DNA of 64,000 bases. It comes from Amphibacillus cookii (GTDB lineage: Bacteria; Bacillota; Bacilli; Bacillales; Amphibacillaceae). Under the pieces are notes generated by a model that made no database searches, was not told where the DNA came from, and saw only the letters and a program-made list of their open reading frames with translations. Of the stretch, positions 44,653-53,133 are shown one piece after another. The DNA is taken from positions 124,001 to 188,000 of the forward strand of contig NZ_JAFBDS010000001.1 of NCBI RefSeq assembly GCF_016908375.1, read 5' to 3'. The translations under genes and the position numbers were made by a program. Positions within the stretch are counted from its first letter, which is position 1. Every line of letters starts with the position of its first letter.

Positions 44653-45573
44653 ATGAAAAGATTATTAAATTGTGTTGCTTCAGACTTTCAGCAGATGCAA
44701 CGTGAAGATTACATCCAAGCAATTCAAGCGAGTGAAGGTCGTGTCCTTATTAGTGAAACGGTATGTAATGCACCACCATTGTATCCAGGTATCACTAATC
44801 AAGAAATTGTTTCCCGGTTTGGTGCAGATATGATTTTATTAAACGTGTTTGATTTGTTTAATCCAGTGATTCAAAATCTAGGGTATGAAGGGAATGCTAC
44901 TCAACTCATCAATTATATTAAAGACTTAACAGGACGCCCAATCGGTGTCAATATTGAACCAATTGACGTCAATGCAAGTGCAGCTGAAGAGCTTTATCAA
45001 CTTCCAGAGGGAAGAACAGCTAGTGAAAGAACGTTAAATGCACTTAAAGAGATAAATATTGATTTTATTTGTTTAACAGGAAATCCACAAACAGGTGTGA
45101 CAAATAATGAGATTGAACGTGCGATACAGCGAACACGTCAATTAATCGGCAAACGTGCTTTTATTATTGCAGGTAAAATGCATGGGGCAGGGGTGTCCGG
45201 TGAAGCAGGTAAAACCATTATAGACGATCAAACGATTGAACGGTTTGTTGCGGCTGGTGCAGATGTCATTTTAATTCCGTCACCAGGCACGGTTCCAGGA
45301 ATAACGATTGACATGGCGAACCAATGGGTGAATAAAGTCCATCAACTGGGCAGTTTAGCTATGTTGACAATTGGCACGAGTCAAGAAGGCGCAAGCGAAC
45401 AAACTATACAACAAATCGCTTTGCAAAACAAAATGATCGGCGCAGATATTCACCATATTGGTGATGCGGGATTCACTGGTCTTGCGATCCCAGAAAATAT
45501 CACTACATACTCCATTGCGATCCGTGGAAAACGTCACACTTATATTCGCATGTGCAGCTCACCAAAACGATGA
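44653..45573 (+). CDS. TIM-barrel-like protein, DUF7916 type
   Basis: The 306-residue cytoplasmic protein looks like a beta/alpha barrel: GADMILLNVFDLFNP, GVNIEPIDV, DFICLTGNPQTGVTN, AGKMHGAGVSGEAG, ADVILIPSPGTVPG, then the end SIAIRGKRHTYIRM. I associate this with DUF7916, found beside PTS and amino-sugar genes in Firmicutes and sometimes mislabelled as a dehalogenase. No activity is known to me. It starts behind AAGGAGG and overlaps cutC by four bases. Confidence 0.6.
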   Translation: MKRLLNCVASDFQQMQREDYIQAIQASEGRVLISETVCNAPPLYPGITNQEIVSRFGADMILLNVFDLFNPVIQNLGYEGNATQLINYIKDLTGRPIGVNIEPIDVNASAAEELYQLPEGRTASERTLNALKEINIDFICLTGNPQTGVTNNEIERAIQRTRQLIGKRAFIIAGKMHGAGVSGEAGKTIIDDQTIERFVAAGADVILIPSPGTVPGITIDMANQWVNKVHQLGSLAMLTIGTSQEGASEQTIQQIALQNKMIGADIHHIGDAGFTGLAIPENITTYSIAIRGKRHTYIRMCSSPKR

Positions 45574-46211
45574 AAATGATTCGAGAATTTTGTGCAGAGA
45601 ATAACACATATTTAGAAAAAGCAATTAAAGCTGGGGTTGATCGTATCGAATTATGTGATAATCTTGCTGTAGGTGGCACCACACCCAGCTATGGAATCAT
45701 TGATCAAGCGGCAAAACTTTGCCAATCAACCGGTGTGGAGTTGTCTGTTATGATCCGTCCGCGTGGGGGTGACTTTTGTTATAGTGAGCAGGAATTAGCC
45801 GCGATGAGGGTTGATATCGCTCAAGCGAACAAACTAGGAGCCACAGGTATTGTGTTTGGATGCCTTACATCAGCTCACCAATTAGATGTGCGTGCTTGTC
45901 AGTATTTAATTGATGGAATATCAAACATGGATCTCACTTTTCACATGGCCTTTGACCAAATTAATCCTTCTGAAAAGTACCAAGCTTTAGATCAGCTCAT
46001 TGAACTAGGCTTTGATCGGATTCTTTTACATGGTAATCAATCAGAAAAAACAGTCATTGAGAATGCCGATGAGATAAATCACTATATTGATTATGTCGCT
46101 GATAAACTTGAGATAATGGTTGGTGGTGGAATAACGGCTACTAATTTACAAGAAGTAGCAAAAGTAGTCAGAACCAACACTTTTCACGGTACAAAGATTG
46201 TATCATTTTAA
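45570..46211 (+). CDS. cutC: CutC family protein
   Basis: The 213-residue TIM-barrel protein has the CutC signatures IELCDNLAVGGTTPSYG, VMIRPRGGDFCYS, LGATGIVFG, TFHMAFDQ and IMVGGGITATN. CutC was described as a copper-homeostasis protein, but that role is disputed and an enzymatic function is likely. It starts at ATG 45570, overlapping the previous stop as ATGA; the in-frame ATG 45552 lies inside the upstream gene. Coupling to a second barrel protein in an amino-sugar region points to sugar metabolism rather than copper. Confidence 0.88.
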   Translation: MKMIREFCAENNTYLEKAIKAGVDRIELCDNLAVGGTTPSYGIIDQAAKLCQSTGVELSVMIRPRGGDFCYSEQELAAMRVDIAQANKLGATGIVFGCLTSAHQLDVRACQYLIDGISNMDLTFHMAFDQINPSEKYQALDQLIELGFDRILLHGNQSEKTVIENADEINHYIDYVADKLEIMVGGGITATNLQEVAKVVRTNTFHGTKIVSF

Positions 46212-46277
46212 AGAAGTTTGTCATGCCAGGTTCTTAGTCAATCTGCCCGTATCCTTGCTAAATACATCGAAAGAATG

Positions 46278-46310
46278 GAGTCGAGCTTATTACTTTAATC
46301 AGCTCGACTC
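46278..46310. terminator. bidirectional hairpin between cutC and the ATL gene
   Basis: GAGTCGAGCT pairs perfectly with AGCTCGACTC around a 13-base loop between convergent genes. T runs are short on both sides, so efficiency is uncertain. Confidence 0.5.
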
Positions 46311-46318
46311 TTAAACGA

Positions 46319-46606
46319 TTAAGATAAATCAATTTTTCCTTGTTCATCAACCTTAACGCCTTCCTGGCGTAAGCGGCTAATTTGAGTATCTCGTGCTTCT
46401 CCTTTCGGGAGAGCGATATGGTATTGAGCGTTAACGACCCGATGCCAAGGTAAATCATATTTGGCACTCATAGAATGGAGGATGCGTGCCACTTGTCTTG
46501 CACCACGTGAGCTTCCCGCTTCCATTGCTATTTCACGATAACTTCTAACTTCCCCTGTAGGAATAGCTTTAATTTGTTTAATCACTTTTTCAGTAAAAGG
46601 TTGCAT
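46319..46606 (-). CDS. alkyltransferase-like protein (ATL), MGMT fold without the acceptor cysteine
   Basis: The 95-residue protein has the DNA-binding half of O6-alkylguanine transferases: IPTGEVRSYREIAMEAG, SSRGARQVARIL (arginine finger), then PWHRVVNA. In true methyltransferases the motif is PCHRV. Here Trp54 replaces the acceptor Cys, which defines ATL proteins that bind O6-alkylguanine and pass it to nucleotide excision repair. The length is normal for ATLs. The start is preceded by GTGAGGTG. Confidence 0.9.
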   Translation of the reverse strand: MQPFTEKVIKQIKAIPTGEVRSYREIAMEAGSSRGARQVARILHSMSAKYDLPWHRVVNAQYHIALPKGEARDTQISRLRQEGVKVDEQGKIDLS

Positions 46607-46670
46607 ACTTCACCTCACTAAATGTCATAATGGGCTTGCTAAAAATACGTGATCAAGCATAAGAGGATCC

Positions 46671-46907
46671 TTGAATTAGTGGGCGTGGGCCTACAGGATG
46701 TAGGTCATGCATACGTTGCCACAGGACGTGGCGGTCTTAGTCTGTCATCCTTCTTAAAGATGTGGTGGTTTTAGTCTACGATTTTCCCCGCCCACTGGTG
46801 GTTAGTTAAGTGAATCTACATAACCGTCCGTCACCACCCACCTCAATAGATTGACCTCTGTTCTCTATTTTGAGATGGGCGTTTTACGGGCGGTTATCTG
46901 TGATAAA
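46671..46907 (-). repeat. family A repeat with E core (copy 7)
   Basis: Minus orientation: the plus strand ends GGGCGGTTATCTGTGATAAA. It contains two E units (TTAGTCTG, GTCCTTAAG-like spacer, GCCACAGGACGTGGC) and the CCTACAGGATGTAGG hairpin, all in the same orientation as the frame. It lies between divergently arranged genes. Confidence 0.85.
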
Positions 46908-47058
46908 TAGTATAAGTATCTTTACATCATAGTATATCTTTTTTATGTAAAAATGTCAGTCAGAAACCTTGTTAGTTTTTATAACAAAAGTGTGTTCAAT
47001 AGAAAATAAAAGGGTATAATAATGGTGAATGTAGCTATCTACTAGTTTTTAATTAAAC

Positions 47059-47092
47059 TGGTATAGACAACTATATATGTTGTTGGTATACT
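47059..47092 (+). promoter_or_regulatory. NagR-like operator and promoter before the ascorbate-type PTS
   Basis: TGGTATAGACAACTA at 47059-47073 is identical to the nagP site. TAGACA (47064-47069) and TATACT (47087-47092) form a -35/-10 pair with 17 bases between, and a second TTGGTATACTAT half-site covers the -10. A repressor bound here would cover the whole promoter. Confidence 0.72.
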
Positions 47093-47137
47093 ATTAATAT
47101 AGTATGCGTTTTCAATAAAAGGAGGGGGTGAGTATGG

Positions 47138-47566
47138 ATGTTAACAGACGTGTTACCTAAAGAGCATATGCAACAAATTGAACAGATTGAAACATGGGAA
47201 GCAGCAATTGAGCTTGCAAGTAAACCTTTGCTTGAGGCTGGTTATATCGAGGATGCTTATGTTAAAAATATGATTGCCAGTGTCAATAAAAATGGTCCTT
47301 ATATTGTATTAATGGACTATTTTGCTTTACCGCATGCCAAAGCAGGTGAAGGAGTTAATCAACTAGCGATGTCATTACTTAAAGTCAACCAGCCAGTTGA
47401 TCTGAAAGGGAATCCAGTGAAGGTATTTATGGTATTAGCTGCAATAGATACGGATAGCCATATGCAAAGCTTGCGTGATATTTCCCGAATCTTAGCTGAT
47501 GAAGTGAACTATCAATGTTTTATATCAGGTGATTTGGATCAGGTTTATCAAATATTACAGTCGTGA
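47138..47566 (+). CDS. PTS EIIA, mannitol/fructose/ascorbate type (UlaC-like)
   Basis: The 142-residue cytoplasmic phosphocarrier has phospho-His66 in YFALPHAKAG and LRDISRILAD near the end. This EIIA type pairs with the EIIB and EIIC encoded next. ATG 47138 lies 10 bases after AGGAGGGGG. Confidence 0.87.
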   Translation: MLTDVLPKEHMQQIEQIETWEAAIELASKPLLEAGYIEDAYVKNMIASVNKNGPYIVLMDYFALPHAKAGEGVNQLAMSLLKVNQPVDLKGNPVKVFMVLAAIDTDSHMQSLRDISRILADEVNYQCFISGDLDQVYQILQS

Positions 47567-47619
47567 AAAGAATGATGTACGCTTACGCAAATATTGGATA
47601 AAAGGAAAGGGTGATTAAA

Positions 47620-47901
47620 ATGAAATTTTTAGCAGTTTGTGGTTTTGGTGTTGGTTCTTCGATGGTATTGAAGATGTCAATTGAGAAAGCGTGCAAGGAA
47701 CGTGGTATTGACTGTGAAGTGGAGAATACCGATGTCAGTTCGGCTAAAGGAACCGATGCAGATGCTATATTTACTTCACAAGAGCTAGGCGATGAATTAA
47801 AAAGTAGTGTGAAATGTCCGGTGTTTCCAATTAAACGTTATATGGATAAAGAAGAAGTTGGACAAGCCATTGATCAATTTCAAGAGAATGGAGGAAACTG
47901 A
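47620..47901 (+). CDS. PTS EIIB, ascorbate type (UlaB-like)
   Basis: This 93-residue protein has phospho-Cys7 in AVCGFGVGSSM, the P-loop-like pattern of ascorbate-family EIIB. ATG 47620 is nine bases after AAAGGAAAGG; GTG 47611 is in frame but abuts the ribosome site. It ends two bases before the EIIC gene. Confidence 0.87.
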   Translation: MKFLAVCGFGVGSSMVLKMSIEKACKERGIDCEVENTDVSSAKGTDADAIFTSQELGDELKSSVKCPVFPIKRYMDKEEVGQAIDQFQENGGN

Positions 47902-47903
47902 CC

Positions 47904-49169
47904 ATGATGAGTTTTTTCACTGAACACATATTACGTAATCCGCCGATATTGTTGGGCTTAATTGCTATGATAGGCTTAATTGTTCAACGCAAGAACATTG
48001 CTGATATCATTAAAGGATCACTGTCTGCAGCATTTGGTATGATTATTTTAGATGCAGGGGTGGGACTAATCGTTGGGACGATATCACCTATTAATGTAGC
48101 TTTTCAGGAAGTGGTAGCTGGTGATATATCGGTCGGTGAAACATTAAATGATGCGACATTTACGGCTTCATATGGTGGTGATGTTGGGTTAGCGATGTTT
48201 TTAGGTTTAATCTTGCACTTATTAATTGCTCGTTTTACAAAAGTAAAAACGATATTCTTAACAGGTCATATGTTATGGTGGTTTCCTTTTATTTTTGTTG
48301 CGGCAGGAGTTGAAGCAGGCTTAAGCGGAATTGTTTTAATTGTTTTTGGTGCCATTTTATCAGCATCATACTGGTCATTCATGCCATGGATAATGCGGAA
48401 GTACGTGTGGGCGGTTACAGAAGATGAGTCTTTCTTAATTGGTCATCCAACCGGCATTTTAAGTTTGATTTCTGGTTTTGTAGCAAAGCGCATAGGTAAT
48501 AAAGAAAATTCAACAGAAGATATTAATGTTCCCAAGCAATTATCATTTTTTAGAGAGATATCAATTACTGGCGGGATAGTCATTTTTCTTATGTACGTTG
48601 TTGTTTGGTTTATTGAACCAACTATTGCTGCTGAAGGTGAAAATGCTTTTTTCTTAGCCTTTAATCAAGGTTTAACATTTGGAGCTGGCCTATTAATTAT
48701 GCTCTATGGTGTTCGGATGTTGATTAATCAGATTATTCCTGCTTTCCAGGGTATTTCTGAAAAATTAATTCCTGGCGCTATCCCTGCTTTAGACGTCCCA
48801 ATTATATTCAATTATAAGCCTAATGCTGTTATTATTGGTTTTATAGCAGCAATGGTAACTTCAACGGTGATGATAATTATTGCAAATGCCTTTAATGTAT
48901 TTGGTGTTATTCTCATCCCGCTGGTCGTAACGTCATTTTTTGAATGTGGAGGGGCAGCGGTGATCGGTGAAGGTCAAGGTGGGCAGCGAGGAGCCATTAT
49001 TGGGTCTGCTGTTGCCTCAATTGCTATGGTTGCCTTAATGGGTGTTTCTGTTATCATTTATAGTTCTACCATTCAAAATTGGATGCTCGTTTTTGGAGGA
49101 AATGACTTTTCGTTATTTGGTCCTATTGCTAAATGGCTAGCTGATTTAATATCAGGAGTACTCGGATAA
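47904..49169 (+). CDS. PTS EIIC, ascorbate type (UlaA/SgaT-like)
   Basis: The 421-residue membrane permease has about eleven helices and the SgaT signatures NPPILLGLIAMIGLIVQRK, GFGMIILDAGVG-like AFGMIILDAGVG and ECGGAAVIGEGQGG. Homologues carry ascorbate, but many have other substrates. The dre-like operator shared with nagP and the SIS gene downstream argue for an amino sugar or sugar acid instead. Confidence 0.85.
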   Translation: MMSFFTEHILRNPPILLGLIAMIGLIVQRKNIADIIKGSLSAAFGMIILDAGVGLIVGTISPINVAFQEVVAGDISVGETLNDATFTASYGGDVGLAMFLGLILHLLIARFTKVKTIFLTGHMLWWFPFIFVAAGVEAGLSGIVLIVFGAILSASYWSFMPWIMRKYVWAVTEDESFLIGHPTGILSLISGFVAKRIGNKENSTEDINVPKQLSFFREISITGGIVIFLMYVVVWFIEPTIAAEGENAFFLAFNQGLTFGAGLLIMLYGVRMLINQIIPAFQGISEKLIPGAIPALDVPIIFNYKPNAVIIGFIAAMVTSTVMIIIANAFNVFGVILIPLVVTSFFECGGAAVIGEGQGGQRGAIIGSAVASIAMVALMGVSVIIYSSTIQNWMLVFGGNDFSLFGPIAKWLADLISGVLG

Positions 49170-49170
49170 T

Positions 49171-49908
49171 ATGTTTTCATATTTTAACAATATACGCAAT
49201 ATACTAAATAAAGTTGAAAACGAACAACATGATCATATAAATCAGGCAGTAGCCATGATAACAGAGGCAATTATAAAAAAGCATGCCATCTTTTCGTTTG
49301 GGGCAAGTCACGCAGGTATTATAACACAAGAACTCTATTTTAGAGCGGGTGGTCTTATTAATATCAATCCGATCTTTGGTAGGGAAGTGATGCTAGATAC
49401 TGAGCCAATTACCCATACAAGTCAAATGGAACGCATGGTTGGCTATGGTAAGTTACTAGCAGATAAAACACCATTTACCGAAGGAGATGTATTAATTCTA
49501 CATTCTGTTTCAGGTCGGAACCCTGTTACAATTGAAATGGCAATCGAAGCTAGGGAAAAAGGTGTGAACGTTGTTGGAATTACAAATTTATCTTATTCTA
49601 AAAATGTTAAATCCAGACACCCTAGTGGGGAAAATTTGTATCAATACTGTGATGTCGTAATTGATAATCATGGTGATATAGGCGATGCGACTGTACAAAT
49701 TGAAGGTATAGATCAAAAGGTAGCACCAACGTCTACCGTGATCGGAGCAACGATTGTCAATACGATTGTAGCTGAAGTTGTTAAGAAGTTAGTTGAGTTA
49801 GGTCATACTGAGCCACCTATATTTTATAGCGCTAACTTAGATGGCGGGGATCAATTGAATAAAGCGCTGTTTCAACAATATAAAGACACCATTCACTATC
49901 GGTTTTAA
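49171..49908 (+). CDS. SIS-domain sugar isomerase-like protein (UPF0309 type)
   Basis: The 245-residue protein has the SIS fold: IFSFGASHAGIITQELYFRAGGL, then LHSVSGRNPVTIEMA with the phosphosugar-binding SxSG loop, and SRHPSGENLYQYCD. It starts two bases after the EIIC stop, so it should act on the phosphorylated product of this PTS, perhaps as isomerase or deaminating isomerase. It is paralogous to the protein at 59584-60327. Confidence 0.82.
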   Translation: MFSYFNNIRNILNKVENEQHDHINQAVAMITEAIIKKHAIFSFGASHAGIITQELYFRAGGLININPIFGREVMLDTEPITHTSQMERMVGYGKLLADKTPFTEGDVLILHSVSGRNPVTIEMAIEAREKGVNVVGITNLSYSKNVKSRHPSGENLYQYCDVVIDNHGDIGDATVQIEGIDQKVAPTSTVIGATIVNTIVAEVVKKLVELGHTEPPIFYSANLDGGDQLNKALFQQYKDTIHYRF

Positions 49909-49914
49909 GTGCAG

Positions 49915-49949
49915 AGGAGGGACATCACATGTTGATGTCCCTCCTTTAT
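49915..49949 (+). terminator. terminator of the ascorbate-type PTS operon
   Basis: A perfect 13-base stem, AGGAGGGACATCA with its complement, loop CATGT, then TTATT. The final bases are the start of family A copy 8. Confidence 0.88.
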
Positions 49950-50098
49950 TACAGATAATCACCCGTAAAACGTCTGCTTCAAACTAGAGAGCTGAAGTAA
50001 ATGTAAATCCGTTTCAGGCGCTGATGGAGGCTAATGACCTGATTCACTCAACTACCAATCAGTGGGAAAGGATGCCTCTAATTGAAGTTTTGTTTTAT
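49945..50098 (+). repeat. family A repeat (copy 8), overlapping the end of the GntR gene
   Basis: TTTATTACAGATAATCACCC to GAAGTTTTGTTTTATC, without an E core. Its last bases supply the TAA stop codon (complement of 50095-50097) of the minus-strand regulator gene. Confidence 0.8.
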
Positions 50099-50823
50099 CT
50101 TTTCATTTGCATATTAAATTTATATTTATCTGCGCGATAAGCACTTTTTACATATTCAATCGGCGTCCCTTCTTGCCCTATTAAAAAAGAAGTTCTTTGC
50201 ATAAGGAGAATGGGATCACCCTTTTTTATGTTTAAATACTTTATTTCATCTTTATTTGCTAAAGCGGCTTCAATGGTCTGAATTCCATGTTTGATTTTGA
50301 GATTGAGTTGATTTTCTATATAGTCATAGAACGATTTGGTTACATGTGCTTGATCAATTTCTCCAACTATTTTTTCAGGTGTATAGATGGTTTCTAACGC
50401 AATGGGCTCTTCGTTTGCTAGACGTAGACGTTTAATTTCATAAATAAAATCATCTGTATTAAGGTTTAATCTGTCATTAATCAGAGGGATATTATTTATC
50501 AATTGAATACTAATCAATTGGTTAGAAGGGTTGAGATTTCGTTTTTTCATATCCTCACTAAAGCTTGTTAACCCAGATAGATCTTGCTCGAATTTTTGTT
50601 CCGCAACAAAAGTCCCCCGCCCTTTCTGTCGGTAAAGCAATCCCGCATTAACCATATTGTTAATGGCTTGTCTCACTGTCATACGACTAATGTGATAAGC
50701 TTCAGCATATTCCCTTTCAGATGGTAGTAAATCCCCTGGTTGGAGTTCTTCTGATTGCATTTTTTGCTTAATAATTTCTTCCAATTGATAATAAATTGGG
50801 ATCGGAGAATCTTTATTAATCAT
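50095..50823 (-). CDS. GntR/HutC-family regulator, probable NagR type
   Basis: The 242-residue repressor has an N-terminal winged helix (PIPIYYQLEEIIKQKM; LLPSEREYAEAYHISRMTVR; GRGTFVAEQKF) and a C-terminal UTRA domain that binds small sugar phosphates (EPIALETIYTP). NagR/YvoA and PhnF belong to this group. It is convergent with the PTS-SIS operon and is the best local candidate for the identical operators before nagP and that operon. ATG 50823 is preceded by GGAGGGAGG; the upstream in-frame extension contains the ribosome site and is not real. Confidence 0.85.
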   Translation of the reverse strand: MINKDSPIPIYYQLEEIIKQKMQSEELQPGDLLPSEREYAEAYHISRMTVRQAINNMVNAGLLYRQKGRGTFVAEQKFEQDLSGLTSFSEDMKKRNLNPSNQLISIQLINNIPLINDRLNLNTDDFIYEIKRLRLANEEPIALETIYTPEKIVGEIDQAHVTKSFYDYIENQLNLKIKHGIQTIEAALANKDEIKYLNIKKGDPILLMQRTSFLIGQEGTPIEYVKSAYRADKYKFNMQMKR

Positions 50824-50974
50824 ACCTTGCCTCCCTCCTTTAGTCAGTCGGACCTGTCCTAATTTTACCAAAAATATACGAGGCTGTATATATGCTGATC
50901 AGTTACTTCATAAAAGTTAAAATTCGATAAAATTAGCCCGTTTCCTGCAAGATGTTCTAAAATCACTTTTATTT

Positions 50975-51192
50975 CCTGGGAAATAAAAGCTAGCTTCGAT
51001 CGCATGCCAAATGGAGAAATCGCATGAAGTATCCCCAGTCTAAGTGGAGATAAGTAAGGGGTGAGACTTCTGCGGGGATAGGATGAGCCGAAGCCATCCC
51101 CGCGAAAAGCGAATCCCTTGCTTTTCGGAACGAAATAACTTCCTAGACGTGTGAGAAGAGTGAATGACTATTTTCAGTATGCAAAAGTTGAG
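50975..51192 (+). repeat. D-C-B composite repeat, locus III (truncated)
   Basis: It has one degenerate C unit (AAAGCTAGCTTCGATCGCAT), TCTAAGTGGAGATAAGTAAG, the B hairpin (ACTTCTGCGGGGATAGG to CCCCGCGAAAAGCGAATCCC) and the TGAATGACTATTTTCAG end. The D module is missing. It directly abuts the stop codon of the GNAT gene at 51196. Confidence 0.75.
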
Positions 51193-51195
51193 ATA

Positions 51196-51660
51196 TTATA
51201 AAATCGCTTTACTAAAAATTAATTTATCTTGTGCTAAAATTCCATATTCATAAATGGGTGTAGGATACTGGTTGAAGAAGTCCTTTTCTATATCAATCAA
51301 TCGAAAGCCTGCTTTTTGGTAAAAGGCAATGTTAGCAATGCTTGAATTAGCTGTACATACAATGATATGATCATAGCCGTTATCTCGATAATATTGTTCA
51401 GCTTGGTTGACGATCTGTTTGCCAAGTCCTTTGTTGCGGTAAGCTTCTTTTAAGGCAATATTTTTTAATTCAACCGTATTTTTGCTGAGAAAAGTAAATA
51501 ATACGACCCCGACAACTAAATCTGCTTTCTTAATGCTAAATAACTCACCTTGATCAATGTATGAAAGGACGATCTCTTTGCTTTCATCGGCTAACATTAA
51601 AAGTTCAAGAAAGTTATGACGCTCTTGGCTATCGACTTGAAAGAGTTTAAGCGCAGTCAT
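51196..51660 (-). CDS. GNAT-family N-acetyltransferase
   Basis: The 154-residue protein has the GNAT core: VVLFTFLSKNTVELKNIAL, then the acetyl-CoA loop YRNKGLGKQIVNQAEQYY, then NSSIANIAFYQKAGFRLIDI. The substrate cannot be told from sequence. A GGGGG stretch precedes the start. Its neighbours are unrelated. Confidence 0.85.
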   Translation of the reverse strand: MTALKLFQVDSQERHNFLELLMLADESKEIVLSYIDQGELFSIKKADLVVGVVLFTFLSKNTVELKNIALKEAYRNKGLGKQIVNQAEQYYRDNGYDHIIVCTANSSIANIAFYQKAGFRLIDIEKDFFNQYPTPIYEYGILAQDKLIFSKAIL

Positions 51661-51762
51661 TTCATGTCCCCCTATGGCAATTTGTTTAAAGAAAGTGTAT
51701 CATATTCCTTGAGAAGATTGGCGATTTTAAACGAAAATAGATAATAAAAGGAAAGATAGTAG

Positions 51763-52122
51763 ATGCGAAGGATAGGAATTATTAGTGTACAAGTAGCAAT
51801 TATTCATATTTTTTTATTTTTGGCAATCGGATTAAAAGCGCTATTGCCTCTCCCATTACCGACTTCAATTGTGGGACTTTTATTGTTGTTTTTTGCATTG
51901 TTCTTTAATCTGATTAAATTGGAATGGGTTGAGCAAGGTGGAAGATGGTTGATGGCTGAGCTTTTACTTTTTTTTATTCCATCAGCGGTTGGCATTGTCA
52001 ATTATGATGAATTAGCAGGTGTTCAGGGATTAGTCATTGTTTTAGTTATTGCAATAAGTACGATAATCGTGGTCGGTATCACCGGGCTGATTGTTGATCG
52101 ATTTGAGGTGAAGCAACAGTGA
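51763..52122 (+). CDS. LrgA/CidA-family holin-like membrane protein
   Basis: The 119-residue protein has four predicted membrane helices and the family patterns LPLPLPTSIVGLLLLF and LLLFFIPSAVGIVNY. LrgA/CidA proteins influence murein hydrolase activity and, in some species, pyruvate or fermentation-acid transport. It overlaps the LrgB gene by four bases. Confidence 0.88.
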   Translation: MRRIGIISVQVAIIHIFLFLAIGLKALLPLPLPTSIVGLLLLFFALFFNLIKLEWVEQGGRWLMAELLLFFIPSAVGIVNYDELAGVQGLVIVLVIAISTIIVVGITGLIVDRFEVKQQ

Positions 52123-52805
52123 CTATTTTGTTGGTAACACTCTTAACTTGTGGTTTGTATGTGTTAACAAAAAAATTAGCTAAGCGCTACCCGATCCTCT
52201 TATTTCATCCATTAATTTTCACGCCAGCACTTATTATTATCACTATAAGTCTAATGGGTATCTCTCCTCAAACATTTGATCAAGGGGCAGTTGTTTTAAC
52301 ACATATGCTAGGACCAGCAACGATTGCCTTTGCTATTCCAGTGTATAAACATGTGGAAGTTTTGAGGAAATATGTTGTCTTGATATTACTTGGCGTCATC
52401 AGTGGATCGGTTGTAGCCATCTTATCCACCTTTTTATTAGGTTTACTGTTTGGTTTGGATTATCATTTATTAATTAGTTTGTTACCTCGATCAATTACAA
52501 CACCACTTGCTATGGAGGTATCAGAAGAAATTGGTGGTATCCCTGCACTGACGATCGTATTTGTTATTATTACTGGGATTTTAGGTGCGCTTATCGGTCC
52601 GATGGTATTTAAGGTATTAAAGATTAAATCACCAATGGCTAAAGGATTAGCATTGGGAATGGGAGCTCATGCAGTAGGGACCAATCGTACACTTGAATAT
52701 GGAGAAGAAGCAACGACGTTCTCAACCTTAGCGATGATCTTTGCGGGGATCATCACTATATTACTTGGTTTATCAGTGTTGCCATTATTGGTTAATTTGC
52801 TATAG
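52119..52805 (+). CDS. LrgB/CidB-family membrane protein
   Basis: The 228-residue protein has about seven helices, with LGPATIAFAIPVYKH, LLPRSITTPLAMEVSEEIGG and LALGMGAHAVGTNRTLEYGE, all hallmarks of LrgB. It starts at GTG within the LrgA stop (GTGA). The pair forms a complete two-gene LrgAB/CidAB unit without a LytTR regulator nearby. Confidence 0.92.
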   Translation: MTILLVTLLTCGLYVLTKKLAKRYPILLFHPLIFTPALIIITISLMGISPQTFDQGAVVLTHMLGPATIAFAIPVYKHVEVLRKYVVLILLGVISGSVVAILSTFLLGLLFGLDYHLLISLLPRSITTPLAMEVSEEIGGIPALTIVFVIITGILGALIGPMVFKVLKIKSPMAKGLALGMGAHAVGTNRTLEYGEEATTFSTLAMIFAGIITILLGLSVLPLLVNLL

Positions 52806-52853
52806 CTATCTAATGAAAAAATCGCTATTAACCATGATCTACGGTTAAATGTA

Positions 52854-53104
52854 TTTATCACAGATAACCGTCCGTAAACCCCCCTCAAAATAAAGAGTAG
52901 AGTAAATCTGTTTAAGTGGGTGATAACGGATGCTCATGTTCGGATTCTCTAAAACAACTTGCAATCAGTGAGGAGGTAAGATCGTAGACTAAAACCGCCA
53001 CGTCCTTAAGGAGGATTACAGACTAAGACCGCCACGTCCTGTGGCAACGTCTGCATGACCTACGTCCTATAGCCCTCCGCCCACTGATTGAAGGTTCGTT
53101 TTAT
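52854..53104 (+). repeat. family A repeat with E core (copy 9)
   Basis: TTTATCACAGATAACCGTCC to AAGGTTCGTTTTATT, with two E units (AGACTAAAACCGCCACGTCC; GCCACGTCCTGTGGC) and a partly degraded CTACGTCCTATAG hairpin. It ends 30 bases before the next start. Confidence 0.85.
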
Positions 53105-53133
53105 TGAAAAATGTTTTTAAGGAGTTATGTTAG

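Noticed and set aside
46278-46310. Riboswitch or small RNA between cutC and the ATL gene
   Set aside because: It is a single simple hairpin between convergent genes, better explained as a weak terminator.
47904-49169. Ascorbate as the PTS substrate
   Set aside because: The protein family allows other substrates and the operator is shared with nagP; no ascorbate-6-phosphate lactonase or other ula pathway gene is nearby.
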